A model generated the notes under the pieces. The model made no database searches. It was not told the origin of the DNA and saw only the letters and a list, made by a program, of their open reading frames with translations. From NCBI GenBank assembly GCA_910588315.1, contig CAJUQF010000001.1, positions 16,587 to 46,031 on the forward strand: DNA of 29,445 bases. Reading direction: 5' to 3'. The first letter of the stretch is position 1; the number at the start of each line of letters is the position of its first letter. The translations under genes were made by a program, and so were the position numbers. The stretch comes from an uncultured Christensenellaceae bacterium (GTDB lineage: Bacteria > Bacillota > Clostridia > Christensenellales > Pumilibacteraceae). Below, one piece after another: positions 14,949 to 23,387 of the stretch.

Positions 14949-16043
14949 ATGAATAATTTGATCAAAACGGCAGCGGCGATATCGGCTGTATTCTCTGTTT
15001 TTGCGCTCGGCGCATGCAACAGCAGTCCGGGAAACGGCAAAGAAACCGGAGACAGCGGCGACGTATATATCGGCAAGCAGTCCGAAGGTTCTTACTCTAC
15101 CGCAGTCGAGGCGGCGCAGGCATTTATTGACAACGAACTTTCTGACGGCGATCCTTCGCAAATCGAGATTAAAAGCGCGGTCAAAACAGCCGACCTGTCG
15201 AGCAAAGAACTCGCGGCGCTCAAAATCGATACAACGGGCGCAACAGGCGCTTCGAGATATACCGTATCTTATACGATACCCGACGTAAATTATACCGCCA
15301 CGCACGATACCGTCATACTCGAATATGAAAATTCGGCGTTCAAGTATTATTCCGGCACGCCGAAAAAGGGCGAAACGATCACCGACAGCTACATGAAATT
15401 TCTGACCGATACCGATAAGTATGTTGACACGAAGATAACTTACAGGCGGCATTTGGAGTCGGACGATCCGAACAGTTCCGACTCGGCGGGTGCGGTGATA
15501 ATTAAAGATAATATTGTTTACGCCTACGAGTTCGACTTGGAAACAAACGAAAAATACTACGAAGAATACCTTGTCGAAAACGACGGGCGACTGTACGCGT
15601 CGTCATGCTATTGGATTGATATTTACAGCGGTAGCAAACTCGACGTGCCGAATATAATAACACACGAATACGCGATCACCCCGTACAGAACGTTTGATTC
15701 GTTTGTAGCGGGATACATAAATAAATACTTATTCGGGCAATTGAGTTCGTATCCGGGATTTTACGTAAAGACCGAAAAAGGCATAGCGGTAAACGACGCG
15801 TTCAAAAAAGAAATGTTTTTGGGACAAATAGACGCAGGGGTCATAACAGCCGAACAAATTTCGGATTTCCGTTGCGATCTTACCGTTTCGCGCGGGCGAT
15901 TGACGTCCTGCGAATATTCGCCCGACCTGATATGCGATATTACGCGTTTTACATCCTCGGTATCGACTCATTCCGATAAGATAACCATACCGGAAAACGT
16001 AAAAGCCTCGATGGCTGATCCCGATATGAAACACGAATATTAA
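14949..16043 (+). CDS. hypothetical lipoprotein
   Basis: A 364-residue protein I do not recognise. The N-terminus is a lipoprotein signal peptide with lipobox LGAC and Cys23, followed by a flexible Gly/Ser/Asp-rich stretch (NSSPGNGKETGDSGD) and then a soluble domain rich in Tyr, Thr and Asp. That domain has alternating strands such as ASRYTVSYTIPDVNYTATHDTVILEYENSA. It should be displayed on the outer face of the membrane. AAGGAG lies nine bases before the ATG. It is transcribed alone and shares a terminator with the converging ECF gene. Lipoproteins of this kind, with a signal peptide and a tandem beta-type domain, are frequent in gut clostridia and often lack any assigned role. Confidence 0.8.
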   Translation: MNNLIKTAAAISAVFSVFALGACNSSPGNGKETGDSGDVYIGKQSEGSYSTAVEAAQAFIDNELSDGDPSQIEIKSAVKTADLSSKELAALKIDTTGATGASRYTVSYTIPDVNYTATHDTVILEYENSAFKYYSGTPKKGETITDSYMKFLTDTDKYVDTKITYRRHLESDDPNSSDSAGAVIIKDNIVYAYEFDLETNEKYYEEYLVENDGRLYASSCYWIDIYSGSKLDVPNIITHEYAITPYRTFDSFVAGYINKYLFGQLSSYPGFYVKTEKGIAVNDAFKKEMFLGQIDAGVITAEQISDFRCDLTVSRGRLTSCEYSPDLICDITRFTSSVSTHSDKITIPENVKASMADPDMKHEY

Positions 16044-16084
16044 ACGCTCTTTTTTCCCGACCATACATAATATTTGCAATATAA

Positions 16085-16121
16085 AAGCCGCATTACCGGA
16101 TATTACACCGATATGCGGCTT
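16085..16121. terminator. bidirectional intrinsic terminator
   Basis: A 9-bp perfect stem AAGCCGCAT (16085-16093) / ATGCGGCTT (16113-16121). It is followed by a T-rich tract on the plus strand, and the A-rich flank gives T on the minus strand. It lies between two converging genes, the lipoprotein and the ECF component. Confidence 0.75.
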
Positions 16122-16145
16122 GTCTTTTACTTTAAAGCTTATAGA

Positions 16146-16724
16146 TTATTTTTCGCTTTTGTCAAGCAGGTATTTAATGCCCATTACGATAAACGGTACG
16201 ACGACGGCTTGCAACAACAATCCGGCAAACCCCGTCTGTATCTGCGCCCAAATCATCGCGGGCGTAAACGGCGTTACGGCTTGAAATATCGCAACAAGCA
16301 GCATGAACGTCGCGCGACCCGATACCGCTGCCAGCAATACAGCCGGAAACGCCATCCAACCGTTTTGCGCAATACGCTTCGAGAACAGTCCGGATATCGC
16401 CGCGAACACGGCAAGCTCGACCGTCATGAACGGAAGGCGCGCCGCTACGGGCATGGGATCGCCGAACGCCAGCGTTATCAAAAAGCTTACTACGGGCGAC
16501 GCTATGCCTATGCCGAGTCCCCACCGCATACCGAGTATGCAACCGCCGATAAGCACCGGCAAATACATGGGCAGCCAAGTGATCCCGCCCGATGCACCGA
16601 GCGTCATGTGAACGAGCTGCGGCAATACCGCGGCAAGCGCCACAAGCCCTGCGGACAAAAGACTCTTTACCGTGAGCTTTACTTTTACGGAACAGTTCCT
16701 TCGCGTCATTACGTTTTCCAACAT
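16146..16724 (-). CDS. ECF transporter S component-like membrane protein
   Basis: A 192-residue integral membrane protein with about five or six hydrophobic helices. The segment TLGASGGITWLPMYLPVLIGGCILGMRWGLGIGIASPVVSFLIT (residues about 42-86) and the later MTVELAVFAAISGLF follow the pattern of the substrate-binding S subunits of energy-coupling-factor vitamin transporters (ECF_trnsprt family), which partner a shared EcfA-EcfA'-EcfT module encoded elsewhere. The ligand cannot be told from sequence, and no vitamin riboswitch was recognised upstream. AAGGAG lies nine bases before the ATG. It is transcribed from its own consensus-type promoter. Confidence 0.8.
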   Translation of the reverse strand: MLENVMTRRNCSVKVKLTVKSLLSAGLVALAAVLPQLVHMTLGASGGITWLPMYLPVLIGGCILGMRWGLGIGIASPVVSFLITLAFGDPMPVAARLPFMTVELAVFAAISGLFSKRIAQNGWMAFPAVLLAAVSGRATFMLLVAIFQAVTPFTPAMIWAQIQTGFAGLLLQAVVVPFIVMGIKYLLDKSEK

Positions 16725-16773
16725 ACGACAGCACTCCTTTTATCGAAACTATCGACACTCGTTATTTACGTTT

Positions 16774-16802
16774 ATTATATCACAAGTCGATGATCTTTTC
16801 AA
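16774..16802 (-). promoter_or_regulatory. sigma-A promoter for the ECF S component gene
   Basis: TTGAAA (16802-16797), 17 bases and TATAAT (16779-16774) lie on the minus strand, about 50 bases before the ATG at 16724. The leader is too short for a large riboswitch. Confidence 0.8.
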
Positions 16803-16827
16803 GCAAAACACGTTCGTTATTTCTTTC

Positions 16828-16892
16828 GTAACGCGTACTATGTAAAACCCCGTATAACGGCTACGTCTGCAAAGCTGTACGGCACGCGTTAC
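16828..16892. repeat. 9-bp inverted repeat between the HD gene and the ECF promoter
   Basis: GTAACGCGT (16828-16836) and ACGCGTTAC (16884-16892) are exact inverses with 47 bases between them. The spacer contains a smaller CCGTATAACGG palindrome-like segment. No T-run follows, so it is not a standard terminator. It may end the glycosyltransferase operon transcript or be a protein-binding site. Confidence 0.4.
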
Positions 16893-16902
16893 CGTCGCCG
16901 CA

Positions 16903-17574
16903 CTACGGCTTTATATTGAGCGATTTTTTCATTGCGTAGGTCTCGACAACTTCCGCATACAGATCGTTATAAAATTTCTCCGCCGCGGCACGACGGGATC
17001 GCGCTATTTCCCTGCCCTTATCGGTATAAAACCTGTCGTACAGATTTTTCAATTTAAAATGGTATTCCCGAAAAAATGACGGCGCCTTGTCGAACTCGCC
17101 CGTAGTCGGCACGCCGTCGCCGTCGATAGAATACAGCGGCTCGCCCACGCCGCCTTTATACACGAGCGTGCGCGCTATGCCCATAGCTCCGGTAACGTCC
17201 AGTTTGTCCGCGTCGAAAAGTATTTTCGCTTCAATACTCTCGGGCGGTCTTTCCTTACGGAACCTGTGCGTCAGTATACAGCTCTTGACCGCGGCTGCGA
17301 ATTCTTCGCCTGTTCCGATCCCGATCAAATACTTATACGCTTTATCAGCGCCCACCTCCGCGTGATCGAGTTCGGGATCTTCAAACTGTTCTTTCCGCCC
17401 GATATCATGCAACAGGCACGCCGCGATAAGCACGTCTTTATCGACTTTCGCTTTCGTATCGGCGATAGCGAGCGCGTTATAGAGAACGCGATATACATGG
17501 TCTTTGTCGTGCGCGGTATCCGACATGCACGAAAGCATATAGTCTTCGATCCGTTTGTAAATTGCGTTTTCCAT
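16903..17574 (-). CDS. HD domain phosphohydrolase
   Basis: A 223-residue HD-superfamily metal-dependent phosphohydrolase. The motif residues are His26 in KDHVYRV, His56-Asp57 in LLHDIGR and the later Asp in FDADKLDVTGA (about residue 121), with LDHAEVGADKAYKYL between them. The nearest well-known relatives act on nucleotides or cyclic nucleotides; the substrate here is unknown. Its ATG lies three bases after the UDP-galactopyranose mutase stop codon, with GGAG inside that gene's end, so it is the last gene of the operon and probably translationally coupled. Confidence 0.88.
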   Translation of the reverse strand: MENAIYKRIEDYMLSCMSDTAHDKDHVYRVLYNALAIADTKAKVDKDVLIAACLLHDIGRKEQFEDPELDHAEVGADKAYKYLIGIGTGEEFAAAVKSCILTHRFRKERPPESIEAKILFDADKLDVTGAMGIARTLVYKGGVGEPLYSIDGDGVPTTGEFDKAPSFFREYHFKLKNLYDRFYTDKGREIARSRRAAAEKFYNDLYAEVVETYAMKKSLNIKP

Positions 17575-17577
17575 AAA

Positions 17578-18690
17578 TCACAACTCCGACGCGAGCGCCA
17601 TGGCCGCGGCGACGGTATCGTCCATGTCGTAGTATTTATATCCGGCAAGTCGCCCGCCGAAAATCACGTTCGGCGTTTTATCCGCCAAAGCCTTATATTT
17701 TGCGTACAGCTCGGTGTTTTTCTCGTCGTTTATCGGGTAATACGGCTCGGCGCCCGGCGTGTACTTTTCGGGATACTCGCGCGTGACGACGGTCTTTTGC
17801 GTGTCGACGGTCTTTTCGAAATGTTTATGCTCGATGATGCGCGTAAACGGCGTTTCGAAGTCGGTGTAATTTACGACCGCATTGCCCTGAAAATCGGGCA
17901 TATCCATTATCTCGGTTTCGAATCTCAACGATCTGTACTCGAGCGCACCGAACTTATATTCGAAAAACCTGTCGATCTCGCCCGTGAACAGCGTAACGTT
18001 TGCCATGCCGTCCCATCGCGCTCTGTCCGCAAAATAGTCAACGCCGAGCACGACCTCGGTTTTTCCCAACATGTTTTTAATCATGTCCGTGTAGCCGCCG
18101 ACGGGGATGCCCTGATATCTGTCGTTGAAATAGTTGTTGTCGTATACGAACCTGAGCGGTACCCTGCCTATAATGAAGGCGGGTAAATATTTGCAGTCTC
18201 TGCCCCACTGCTTTTCGGTATAACCCTTTATGAGCGTTTTATAAACGTCCTCGCCGACCGACATCAACGCCTTTTCTTCGAGATTTTTAGGCTCGGTTAT
18301 GCCGCATGCGGCGCGCTGCGCGTCGATCACCGCGCGCGCTTCGGCAGGAGTCCTGCAACCCCAAAGCTGATAAAACGTGTGCATATTGAACGGCAAATTG
18401 TAAAGCTTGCCGCGAAAATTGGCTATAGGGCTGTTGACGAAATTATTGAACTCGGCAAATCGATTGACAAAATCCCACACGGTTTTATCGCTCGTGTGGA
18501 ATATGTGCGCGCCGAACTTATGCACGGTTATTCCTTCCGTAACTTCCGTAGCGATATTGCCGCCCACCGTCTCGCGTTTTTCCACGACGATACAGCGCTT
18601 GCCGCGCTCGGTCATTATCCGAGAAAAAGCGGCGCCAAACAAACCGGCGCCGACAATCAAATAATCGTATTTCGCGTTTTCATTCCCCAT
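17578..18690 (-). CDS. glf: UDP-galactopyranose mutase
   Basis: A 370-residue FAD enzyme that converts UDP-galactopyranose to UDP-galactofuranose, the donor for galactofuranose in surface glycans. The FAD-binding motif VGAGLFGAAFS starts at about residue 13, followed by VVEKRETVGGNI. FGAHIFHTSDKTVWDFVNRFAEF, NLPFNMHTFYQLWG, GYTEKQWGRDCKYLPAFIIGRVPLRFVYDNNYFNDRYQGIP and the C-terminal FGGRLAGYKYYDMDDTVAAAM are all family landmarks. The length is typical for bacterial enzymes. AAGGGA lies about ten bases before the ATG. It follows the glycosyltransferase by 18 bases. Confidence 0.97.
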   Translation of the reverse strand: MGNENAKYDYLIVGAGLFGAAFSRIMTERGKRCIVVEKRETVGGNIATEVTEGITVHKFGAHIFHTSDKTVWDFVNRFAEFNNFVNSPIANFRGKLYNLPFNMHTFYQLWGCRTPAEARAVIDAQRAACGITEPKNLEEKALMSVGEDVYKTLIKGYTEKQWGRDCKYLPAFIIGRVPLRFVYDNNYFNDRYQGIPVGGYTDMIKNMLGKTEVVLGVDYFADRARWDGMANVTLFTGEIDRFFEYKFGALEYRSLRFETEIMDMPDFQGNAVVNYTDFETPFTRIIEHKHFEKTVDTQKTVVTREYPEKYTPGAEPYYPINDEKNTELYAKYKALADKTPNVIFGGRLAGYKYYDMDDTVAAAMALASEL

Positions 18691-18708
18691 AAAGATTATA
18701 TCCCTTTG

Positions 18709-20163
18709 CTATTCCGATGATTTTTCCGATTCCACGGCTATGCTTATAGGCTCGTCCGCGGTTATATCGGGCGTTATCTCAGGATCACTCGCCGCCGCAT
18801 CATGCGTTATGTCCGCATCTGCGTCGTCGGTTATAACAATAGACTCGTTTGCCGGTACGCTAGTATCGCCGCCGGATACCGCAGCCGCCGGAACGACGTT
18901 ACGCTTGATCTGCCGCCACTTGGGCTTACTGAACACGCCGAGCGTGATCGCCGCGGCATACACTATCATAAACGCAGGGAAAAGAAAAGCGAGTTTCACA
19001 AGCCTTTTGACGGGTACGTTTATGCGTTTATGTTCGAGCGCGATCGCGAGTAGCGCCTGCAATATAAACGCAAGAACGAATGCGCAGGAAAGGCTCACGC
19101 CGATAAGCGTCAGGGTCTTGTAGAAAACGTCCCACGCGCCGGCTACGCCCTGCATGCCTATCACGGCGAGATATATCAGATAGAATATATAGTATATGGG
19201 CAGCCACGTCGCGCAAAGAACGCACACCGGTATGAACAGCAGCGTAATGAACATATCGAGATATGTCCACTTCCAACGCACAAAAAACAGACAGAACGAC
19301 TTTAAGCCTTGCGTCCAGAACAGCGAGTTCAACGCTCTCGCCATGCGTTTGTAACGACTGAACGTGTCCTTAAGCGTGGACGGCTGATCTTCGTATACGA
19401 TGGCGTCTTTTACGTACATCGTCTTGATCTTGTCCTGATTGAGACGGCGCATGGTAAACTCGGTATCGTCGGACGCCGACAGACAGTCCCAACCGTGTTT
19501 TTCGATTATCTCCGCGGCAAACATCATGCCCGCACCGCCGAGCATCGTTCCCTGACCTATCGCCGAGCGAAAGTGACTTGCGAAACGGCAGTCGCGGATA
19601 TACCAAAGTCCGGATATTCCCGTAACGACGTTTTGCCCGAGATTTTTGGAGTTGGAATAGCCGCGCGCGCACTTTACGCCCGCGTCGAACGCGTCGTTCA
19701 TGCGTGATATATAATCGGGCTCCATATGGTTGTCCGCGTCGAATTTTATAAACGCCTCGTATCCGGGGTGTTCTTCCATTATCTTTTCGAACAGATATTT
19801 AAGCGCATACCCCGCCTTATGATGCTTGGGATCGGGATCGGAACGTTCGTAAACGATCGCGCCCGCCGCGCGCGCAAGTTCCGCCGTGTTATCGGTGCAG
19901 TTATCGGCAACGACGTAAATATCGTACAGATCGCGCGGATAATCGGACCGCAAGATACACTTTATGGTATCGGCTATAACGTCCGATTCGTTGCGCGCGG
20001 GAATCACTATGCCGAAACGATGCTTGGTTTTGGCTTTGGGATAGACCTTTGCTTTAACGAAAAACAAAAGAATATATAATACCTGTATACCGAACGCAAC
20101 GCCGAGAATGGTAAGTATGACGTTATTATTGATTATATCGAGAATTTCGACGAATTTTTCCAT
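18709..20163 (-). CDS. membrane-bound family 2 glycosyltransferase
   Basis: A 484-residue glycosyltransferase with the GT2 GT-A fold. There is one N-terminal membrane span (about 13-37), then the catalytic domain (50-270) with FGIVIPARNESDVIADTI, VVADNCTDNTA, the DXD-like FDADNHMEPDY, MLGGAGMMF, SDDTEFTMRR and the acceptor-side YKRMARALNSLFW. Several C-terminal spans (about 295-425) follow, then a cytoplasmic tail rich in Asp, Thr and Ala. The layout is that of glycosyltransferases making exopolysaccharide or transferring sugar to membrane acceptors. The adjacent glf suggests the polymer may hold galactofuranose. It heads the operon with glf and the HD gene. Confidence 0.9.
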   Translation of the reverse strand: MEKFVEILDIINNNVILTILGVAFGIQVLYILLFFVKAKVYPKAKTKHRFGIVIPARNESDVIADTIKCILRSDYPRDLYDIYVVADNCTDNTAELARAAGAIVYERSDPDPKHHKAGYALKYLFEKIMEEHPGYEAFIKFDADNHMEPDYISRMNDAFDAGVKCARGYSNSKNLGQNVVTGISGLWYIRDCRFASHFRSAIGQGTMLGGAGMMFAAEIIEKHGWDCLSASDDTEFTMRRLNQDKIKTMYVKDAIVYEDQPSTLKDTFSRYKRMARALNSLFWTQGLKSFCLFFVRWKWTYLDMFITLLFIPVCVLCATWLPIYYIFYLIYLAVIGMQGVAGAWDVFYKTLTLIGVSLSCAFVLAFILQALLAIALEHKRINVPVKRLVKLAFLFPAFMIVYAAAITLGVFSKPKWRQIKRNVVPAAAVSGGDTSVPANESIVITDDADADITHDAAASDPEITPDITADEPISIAVESEKSSE

Positions 20164-20241
20164 TTACGTTTCCAATGTCGCTCGCGACGTAATATAATAA
20201 GCAGCGCACGTTGCCTCGGTCGAATTACATTCGACGATAAA

Positions 20242-20270
20242 AGTATACAACTTGAAACGCACAAAGTCAA
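20242..20270 (-). promoter_or_regulatory. sigma-A promoter for the glycosyltransferase-glf-HD operon
   Basis: TTGACT (20270-20265), 17 bases and TATACT (20247-20242) lie on the minus strand, about 80 bases before the ATG at 20163. Confidence 0.75.
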
Positions 20271-20410
20271 GCACGAATGGACAATGTGCGAAAAAAGCGC
20301 TATAATTCGGCTTTTTATGGCGTTTGCAAGTAAATTTCACGAAATAAAACGTATAAATCGTATGAAATTATGTGTAAACCGACGTTTTGCCGTCGTCACG
20401 GGATTTTCGC

Positions 20411-20439
20411 TTGATTTATAAAACGAAATCATGTAAAAT
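20411..20439 (+). promoter_or_regulatory. sigma-A promoter for the DUF4097-like gene
   Basis: TTGATT (20411-20416), 17 bases and TAAAAT (20434-20439) lie on the plus strand. The leader contains a small hairpin GGCGAG-TTTG-CTCGCC at 20486-20501, 18 bases before the ATG. Confidence 0.65.
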
Positions 20440-20519
20440 ATTTACGGAAGGTAAGAAACAATCGAACATCAAACGCACGGCGTTTGGCGAGTTTGCTCGC
20501 CCGTCGATCTAAGGTGAAC

Positions 20520-21299
20520 ATGGAATTTCCCGATATTCGAGATATTGTCGTATACGGTACGGATTGCGTCGTAGACGTGACCTTAGGCGATGACGAAAGT
20601 TGTCGCTTCGTTTCCGCCAAGGAAAAATACTTTAAGATAAACTCCGACGGCGGAATACTCACGGTCACGCAAAAATCGGGCAATATCTTTTACCGCCTTA
20701 TGATGAAGAAGTTCGAATTCAAGCTGATACTTCCAAAAAGCTTTAACGGTAAATTCAAATTCCGCAACAAAAACGGCGGACTGTACATAAGCGGCTGTAA
20801 TTTCGCCGATATCGATCTGTTTACGAAAAACGGTAAATTCGATATAGAAAAGATAAAATGCTCTAAGTTTGCGCTCAAAATGCGCAACGGCGCCGTATCC
20901 TTGAAAGATCTTACTGCGAGCGGCGAAGTGGACGTAAAATGTTCCAACGGCAACGTCAAGACCGAATCGCTTTCCGCCGCCGCGCTCGAAGTATCGTGTA
21001 CCAATGCCGATATTTCCGCAATAGACGTGAAAGCGGAAAAGGTCGAATGCGCAACGCACAACGGCGCCATAGACGCGAGCGCCGTAGATTCTTCGGACGC
21101 AAAACTCGAAACTTCAAACGGCAAGATCAATGCCCTGCTGCTTGGAGCGCGCGACGATTTCCGATTGAATATAGAAACCACGCACGGCTCGCTGAACGTC
21201 GACGGCACGCCGAGCAAAAACGTGTCCGACGCAGTCGGCGCAAAAAAGCGTTTCACCGCAAAAACATCCAACGGCGATATAGATATAAAGTTCGTCTGA
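20520..21299 (+). CDS. DUF4097-like beta-repeat protein
   Basis: A 259-residue protein built of short beta-strand repeats about 18-20 residues long, each turning at an N-G or similar pair: KNGGLYISG, KNGKFDIEK, RNGAVSLKD, SNGNVKTES, TNADISAID, HNGAIDASA, SNGKINALL, THGSLNVDG and SNGDIDIKF. This is the pattern of DUF4097/DUF4098 adhesin-like beta-solenoid proteins. Here no signal peptide, lipobox or membrane helix is seen, unlike many members, so it may stay in the cytoplasm. The start is the ATG at 20520, with AAGGTG only three bases before it; a GTG at 20514 and a TTG at 20484 are in frame. The function is unknown. Confidence 0.8.
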   Translation: MEFPDIRDIVVYGTDCVVDVTLGDDESCRFVSAKEKYFKINSDGGILTVTQKSGNIFYRLMMKKFEFKLILPKSFNGKFKFRNKNGGLYISGCNFADIDLFTKNGKFDIEKIKCSKFALKMRNGAVSLKDLTASGEVDVKCSNGNVKTESLSAAALEVSCTNADISAIDVKAEKVECATHNGAIDASAVDSSDAKLETSNGKINALLLGARDDFRLNIETTHGSLNVDGTPSKNVSDAVGAKKRFTAKTSNGDIDIKFV

Positions 21300-21340
21300 C
21301 GGATCAAAAACTTTTCAATACATGCCGCGTATAATCGTAT

Positions 21341-22138
21341 TTATATTTTTGCGATCGTTTCACATTCCGGCAACAAATCGAATTTAAACTTTTCCGTGTA
21401 TTCGAGCGTGCAGTCCACTCCGCCGAACTTATCCACACGGAATTTTTCTTTTACGGTAACAGCCGTCGGATATTCGCCGTCGCAATGAAGTATAAACTCC
21501 ACGCTTTTATAATCCGGATACGACTTGCCACCGAGCAGACTGCGCACTTCGTTTCGCGACAGCTCGGTCGCTCTATGCGGATCGAGTACATACCTGTATC
21601 TGTTATTGCCTAACGCAGTCGCCGAAATTATCGCTCCGTCGAGATCATATTTAACGAGATCGGTATTCGGCGAGCCGTAGCGGTCTACATATGTTTCTCT
21701 ATCGATCTTCTCTTTCCCGCTGTAAACGAACTTGTTTTTTTTGTATGTGCCGCGCGACACGAAAAATCCGTCGGCATTTTTTTCGCGGCAGACCGCGGCT
21801 TTTGCAACTGCGGACGCACTCTCCGATTTTTCCGTAAAATCGTCACAGTCGACGGCACGCATACCGGTTATATTTTGCGTGTACGGTATGCCGAAAACAC
21901 GCGCTTTGACCGTCCCCGAGAGCGTCGTCTCGAAACGTTCCGTACATGTTTTTACCCGACAGCATCCGAGAACGCGCAAAGCTTCCTCGTCGGTACGCAT
22001 CGCATACGCCGCCGCGCTTGCATCGCCGCCGGGCTTTCGTATTGCCGGCAGAAACGACAGACATACCATAACGATCAATACCGCCGTAAATGCGATCGCC
22101 GGCAAAAGCGATTTGATCTTCTTTGCATTTATATCCAT
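21341..22138 (-). CDS. hypothetical membrane-anchored protein
   Basis: A protein of about 265 residues that I do not recognise. After a short basic N-terminus there is one hydrophobic helix (LLPAIAFTAVLIVMVCLSFLP), so the protein is either anchored with its main domain outside the cell or secreted. The outer domain is mostly predicted strand, with many Lys-Tyr-Asp patterns such as NTDLVKYDLDGAII and YRYVLDPHRATELS, and it has five Cys. The start is uncertain: the ATG at 22138 (MDINAKK) is chosen, with weak GGGA upstream; an ATG at 22159 and a TTG at 22162 are in frame but have no ribosome binding site. It converges with the DUF4097-like gene; no terminator is obvious between them. Confidence 0.65.
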   Translation of the reverse strand: MDINAKKIKSLLPAIAFTAVLIVMVCLSFLPAIRKPGGDASAAAYAMRTDEEALRVLGCCRVKTCTERFETTLSGTVKARVFGIPYTQNITGMRAVDCDDFTEKSESASAVAKAAVCREKNADGFFVSRGTYKKNKFVYSGKEKIDRETYVDRYGSPNTDLVKYDLDGAIISATALGNNRYRYVLDPHRATELSRNEVRSLLGGKSYPDYKSVEFILHCDGEYPTAVTVKEKFRVDKFGGVDCTLEYTEKFKFDLLPECETIAKI

Positions 22139-22225
22139 ATATTTATTATTCCCGTACATCAAACAAATAATAATGCCGATATGATCCCGCCGAAACTATG
22201 TAAAGATTTATTATGCAAAAGAAAA

Positions 22226-22256
22226 ACCCGCACCGAATAAAACACTCGATGCGGGT
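22226..22256 (-). terminator. intrinsic terminator of the collagen-like gene
   Basis: ACCCGCA (22256-22250 on the minus strand) pairs with TGCGGGT (22232-22226), with further partial pairing, and is followed by TTTTCTTTT. It lies 20 bases after the collagen-like gene's stop. Confidence 0.8.
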
Positions 22257-22275
22257 CTTAATTGTATTCCTAAAT

Positions 22276-23286
22276 TTAAGTGGACAATATACCTGCGGCT
22301 CGAAGAGACGCCAACAGCGCATTAAGCGTTGTACCGACTTCATCGGGAGTGGGCGTACTCTCCACGTCGGGAACCGCCGCAGCGGGGGTTATCGTTCCCT
22401 CGGGGCCTGTCGCACCCGTTGCTCCTGTCGCGCCTGTCGCGCCTGTGGCACCCGTTGCTCCGGTAGGACCCGTAGCACCGGTAACACCTTGAATACCCTG
22501 TACGCCTTGAGGACCTGTTGCGCCCGTTGCTCCTGTAACACCTTGAATACCCTGCTCGCCCTGCGGACCCGTAGCTCCCGTGGGTCCCGTGGGTCCCGTG
22601 GGTCCGGTAACGCCTGTCGCGCCGGTAACGCCTTGAATGCCTTGCGGACCTGTTGCGCCTGTTGCGCCGGTAACACCCGTCGCTCCGGTTGCGCCCATAG
22701 CTCCGTCGGCGCCGGTTGCGCCGGTAATACCCTGCACGCCTTGGATACCCTGGATTCCCTGCGGTCCCGTTGCTCCCGTAGGTCCGGTGACGCCCGTCGC
22801 GCCTGTGACGCCCTGTATGCCTTGGATGCCCTGGATTCCCTGCGGTCCCGTTGCGCCCGTTGCACCGGTAACGCCCTGTATACCTTGCGGACCCTGCGGT
22901 CCCACAGCGCCGGTTGCGCCGGTAGCGCCTGTCGCTCCGGTTGCACCCGTGGCGCCGGCCGCGCCGGTCGTTCCCGTAGCGCCTTGTACGCCTTGAATGC
23001 CCTGAACGCCCTGCGGACCGGTGGGTCCGGTCGCACCTATCATACCGGGTACTCCTTGTATGCCCTGTACGCCCTGCGGTCCGGTCGCGCCCGTTGCGCC
23101 CGTTGCGCCGTTAATGCCGGGATAGCCGCGCGGACCTATCGGACCGGGCGCACCCGTCGGACCGGTCGGACCTACGCAAGGACGCGGCGGCATGGGACAG
23201 CACGGTTTTTCGACGGGCATGCACTCGTTTTCGCACATGTCGTCATCGTCGCAGCAACACGGTCTGTTGAAGAAATTAAAGAACAT
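22276..23286 (-). CDS. collagen-like repeat protein with Cys-rich N-terminus
   Basis: A 336-residue protein, starting at the ATG at 23286 with a perfect AAAGGAGG six bases upstream. Residues 1-37 hold eight Cys (10-12, 18, 22, 29, 30, 37). Residues about 38-298 are 87 unbroken Gly-X-Y triplets, mostly GAT, GPT, GIQ and GVQ, which should form a collagen-type triple helix. The last 38 residues contain VGTTLNALLASLRAAGILST, a C-terminal helix motif common in collagen-like and phage head-fibre-like proteins of Firmicutes, probably for trimer formation. No signal peptide is seen. Bacterial relatives such as BclA are spore or cell-surface fibres. The many Thr residues are candidate O-glycosylation sites; a glycosyltransferase gene lies just upstream. 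Confidence 0.9.
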   Translation of the reverse strand: MFFNFFNRPCCCDDDDMCENECMPVEKPCCPMPPRPCVGPTGPTGAPGPIGPRGYPGINGATGATGATGPQGVQGIQGVPGMIGATGPTGPQGVQGIQGVQGATGTTGAAGATGATGATGATGATGAVGPQGPQGIQGVTGATGATGPQGIQGIQGIQGVTGATGVTGPTGATGPQGIQGIQGVQGITGATGADGAMGATGATGVTGATGATGPQGIQGVTGATGVTGPTGPTGPTGATGPQGEQGIQGVTGATGATGPQGVQGIQGVTGATGPTGATGATGATGATGATGATGPEGTITPAAAVPDVESTPTPDEVGTTLNALLASLRAAGILST

Positions 23287-23387
23287 ATCGAACCTCCTTT
23301 TGTTGAAAATGCTTCGGTAAACAGTATCGTATCGGGCTTGATCCGGTAATTCGGACGGCATATCGTATCGACTGCCTGACCGTACCA

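Noticed and set aside
16725..16770. Vitamin riboswitch controlling the ECF S component
   Set aside because: The promoter lies only about 50 bases before the start codon, leaving no room for a known vitamin aptamer.
22389..23175. Tandem short repeats suggestive of a CRISPR array
   Set aside because: The period is nine bases or multiples within a coding frame and varies at third codon positions; there are no spacers.
22213..23349. Long plus-strand frames opposite the collagen-like gene (for example a Pro-Val-Ala repeat frame at 22637-22996)
   Set aside because: They mirror the Gly-X-Y repeat of the minus-strand gene, have no ribosome binding site, and the minus-strand frame has an ideal one.
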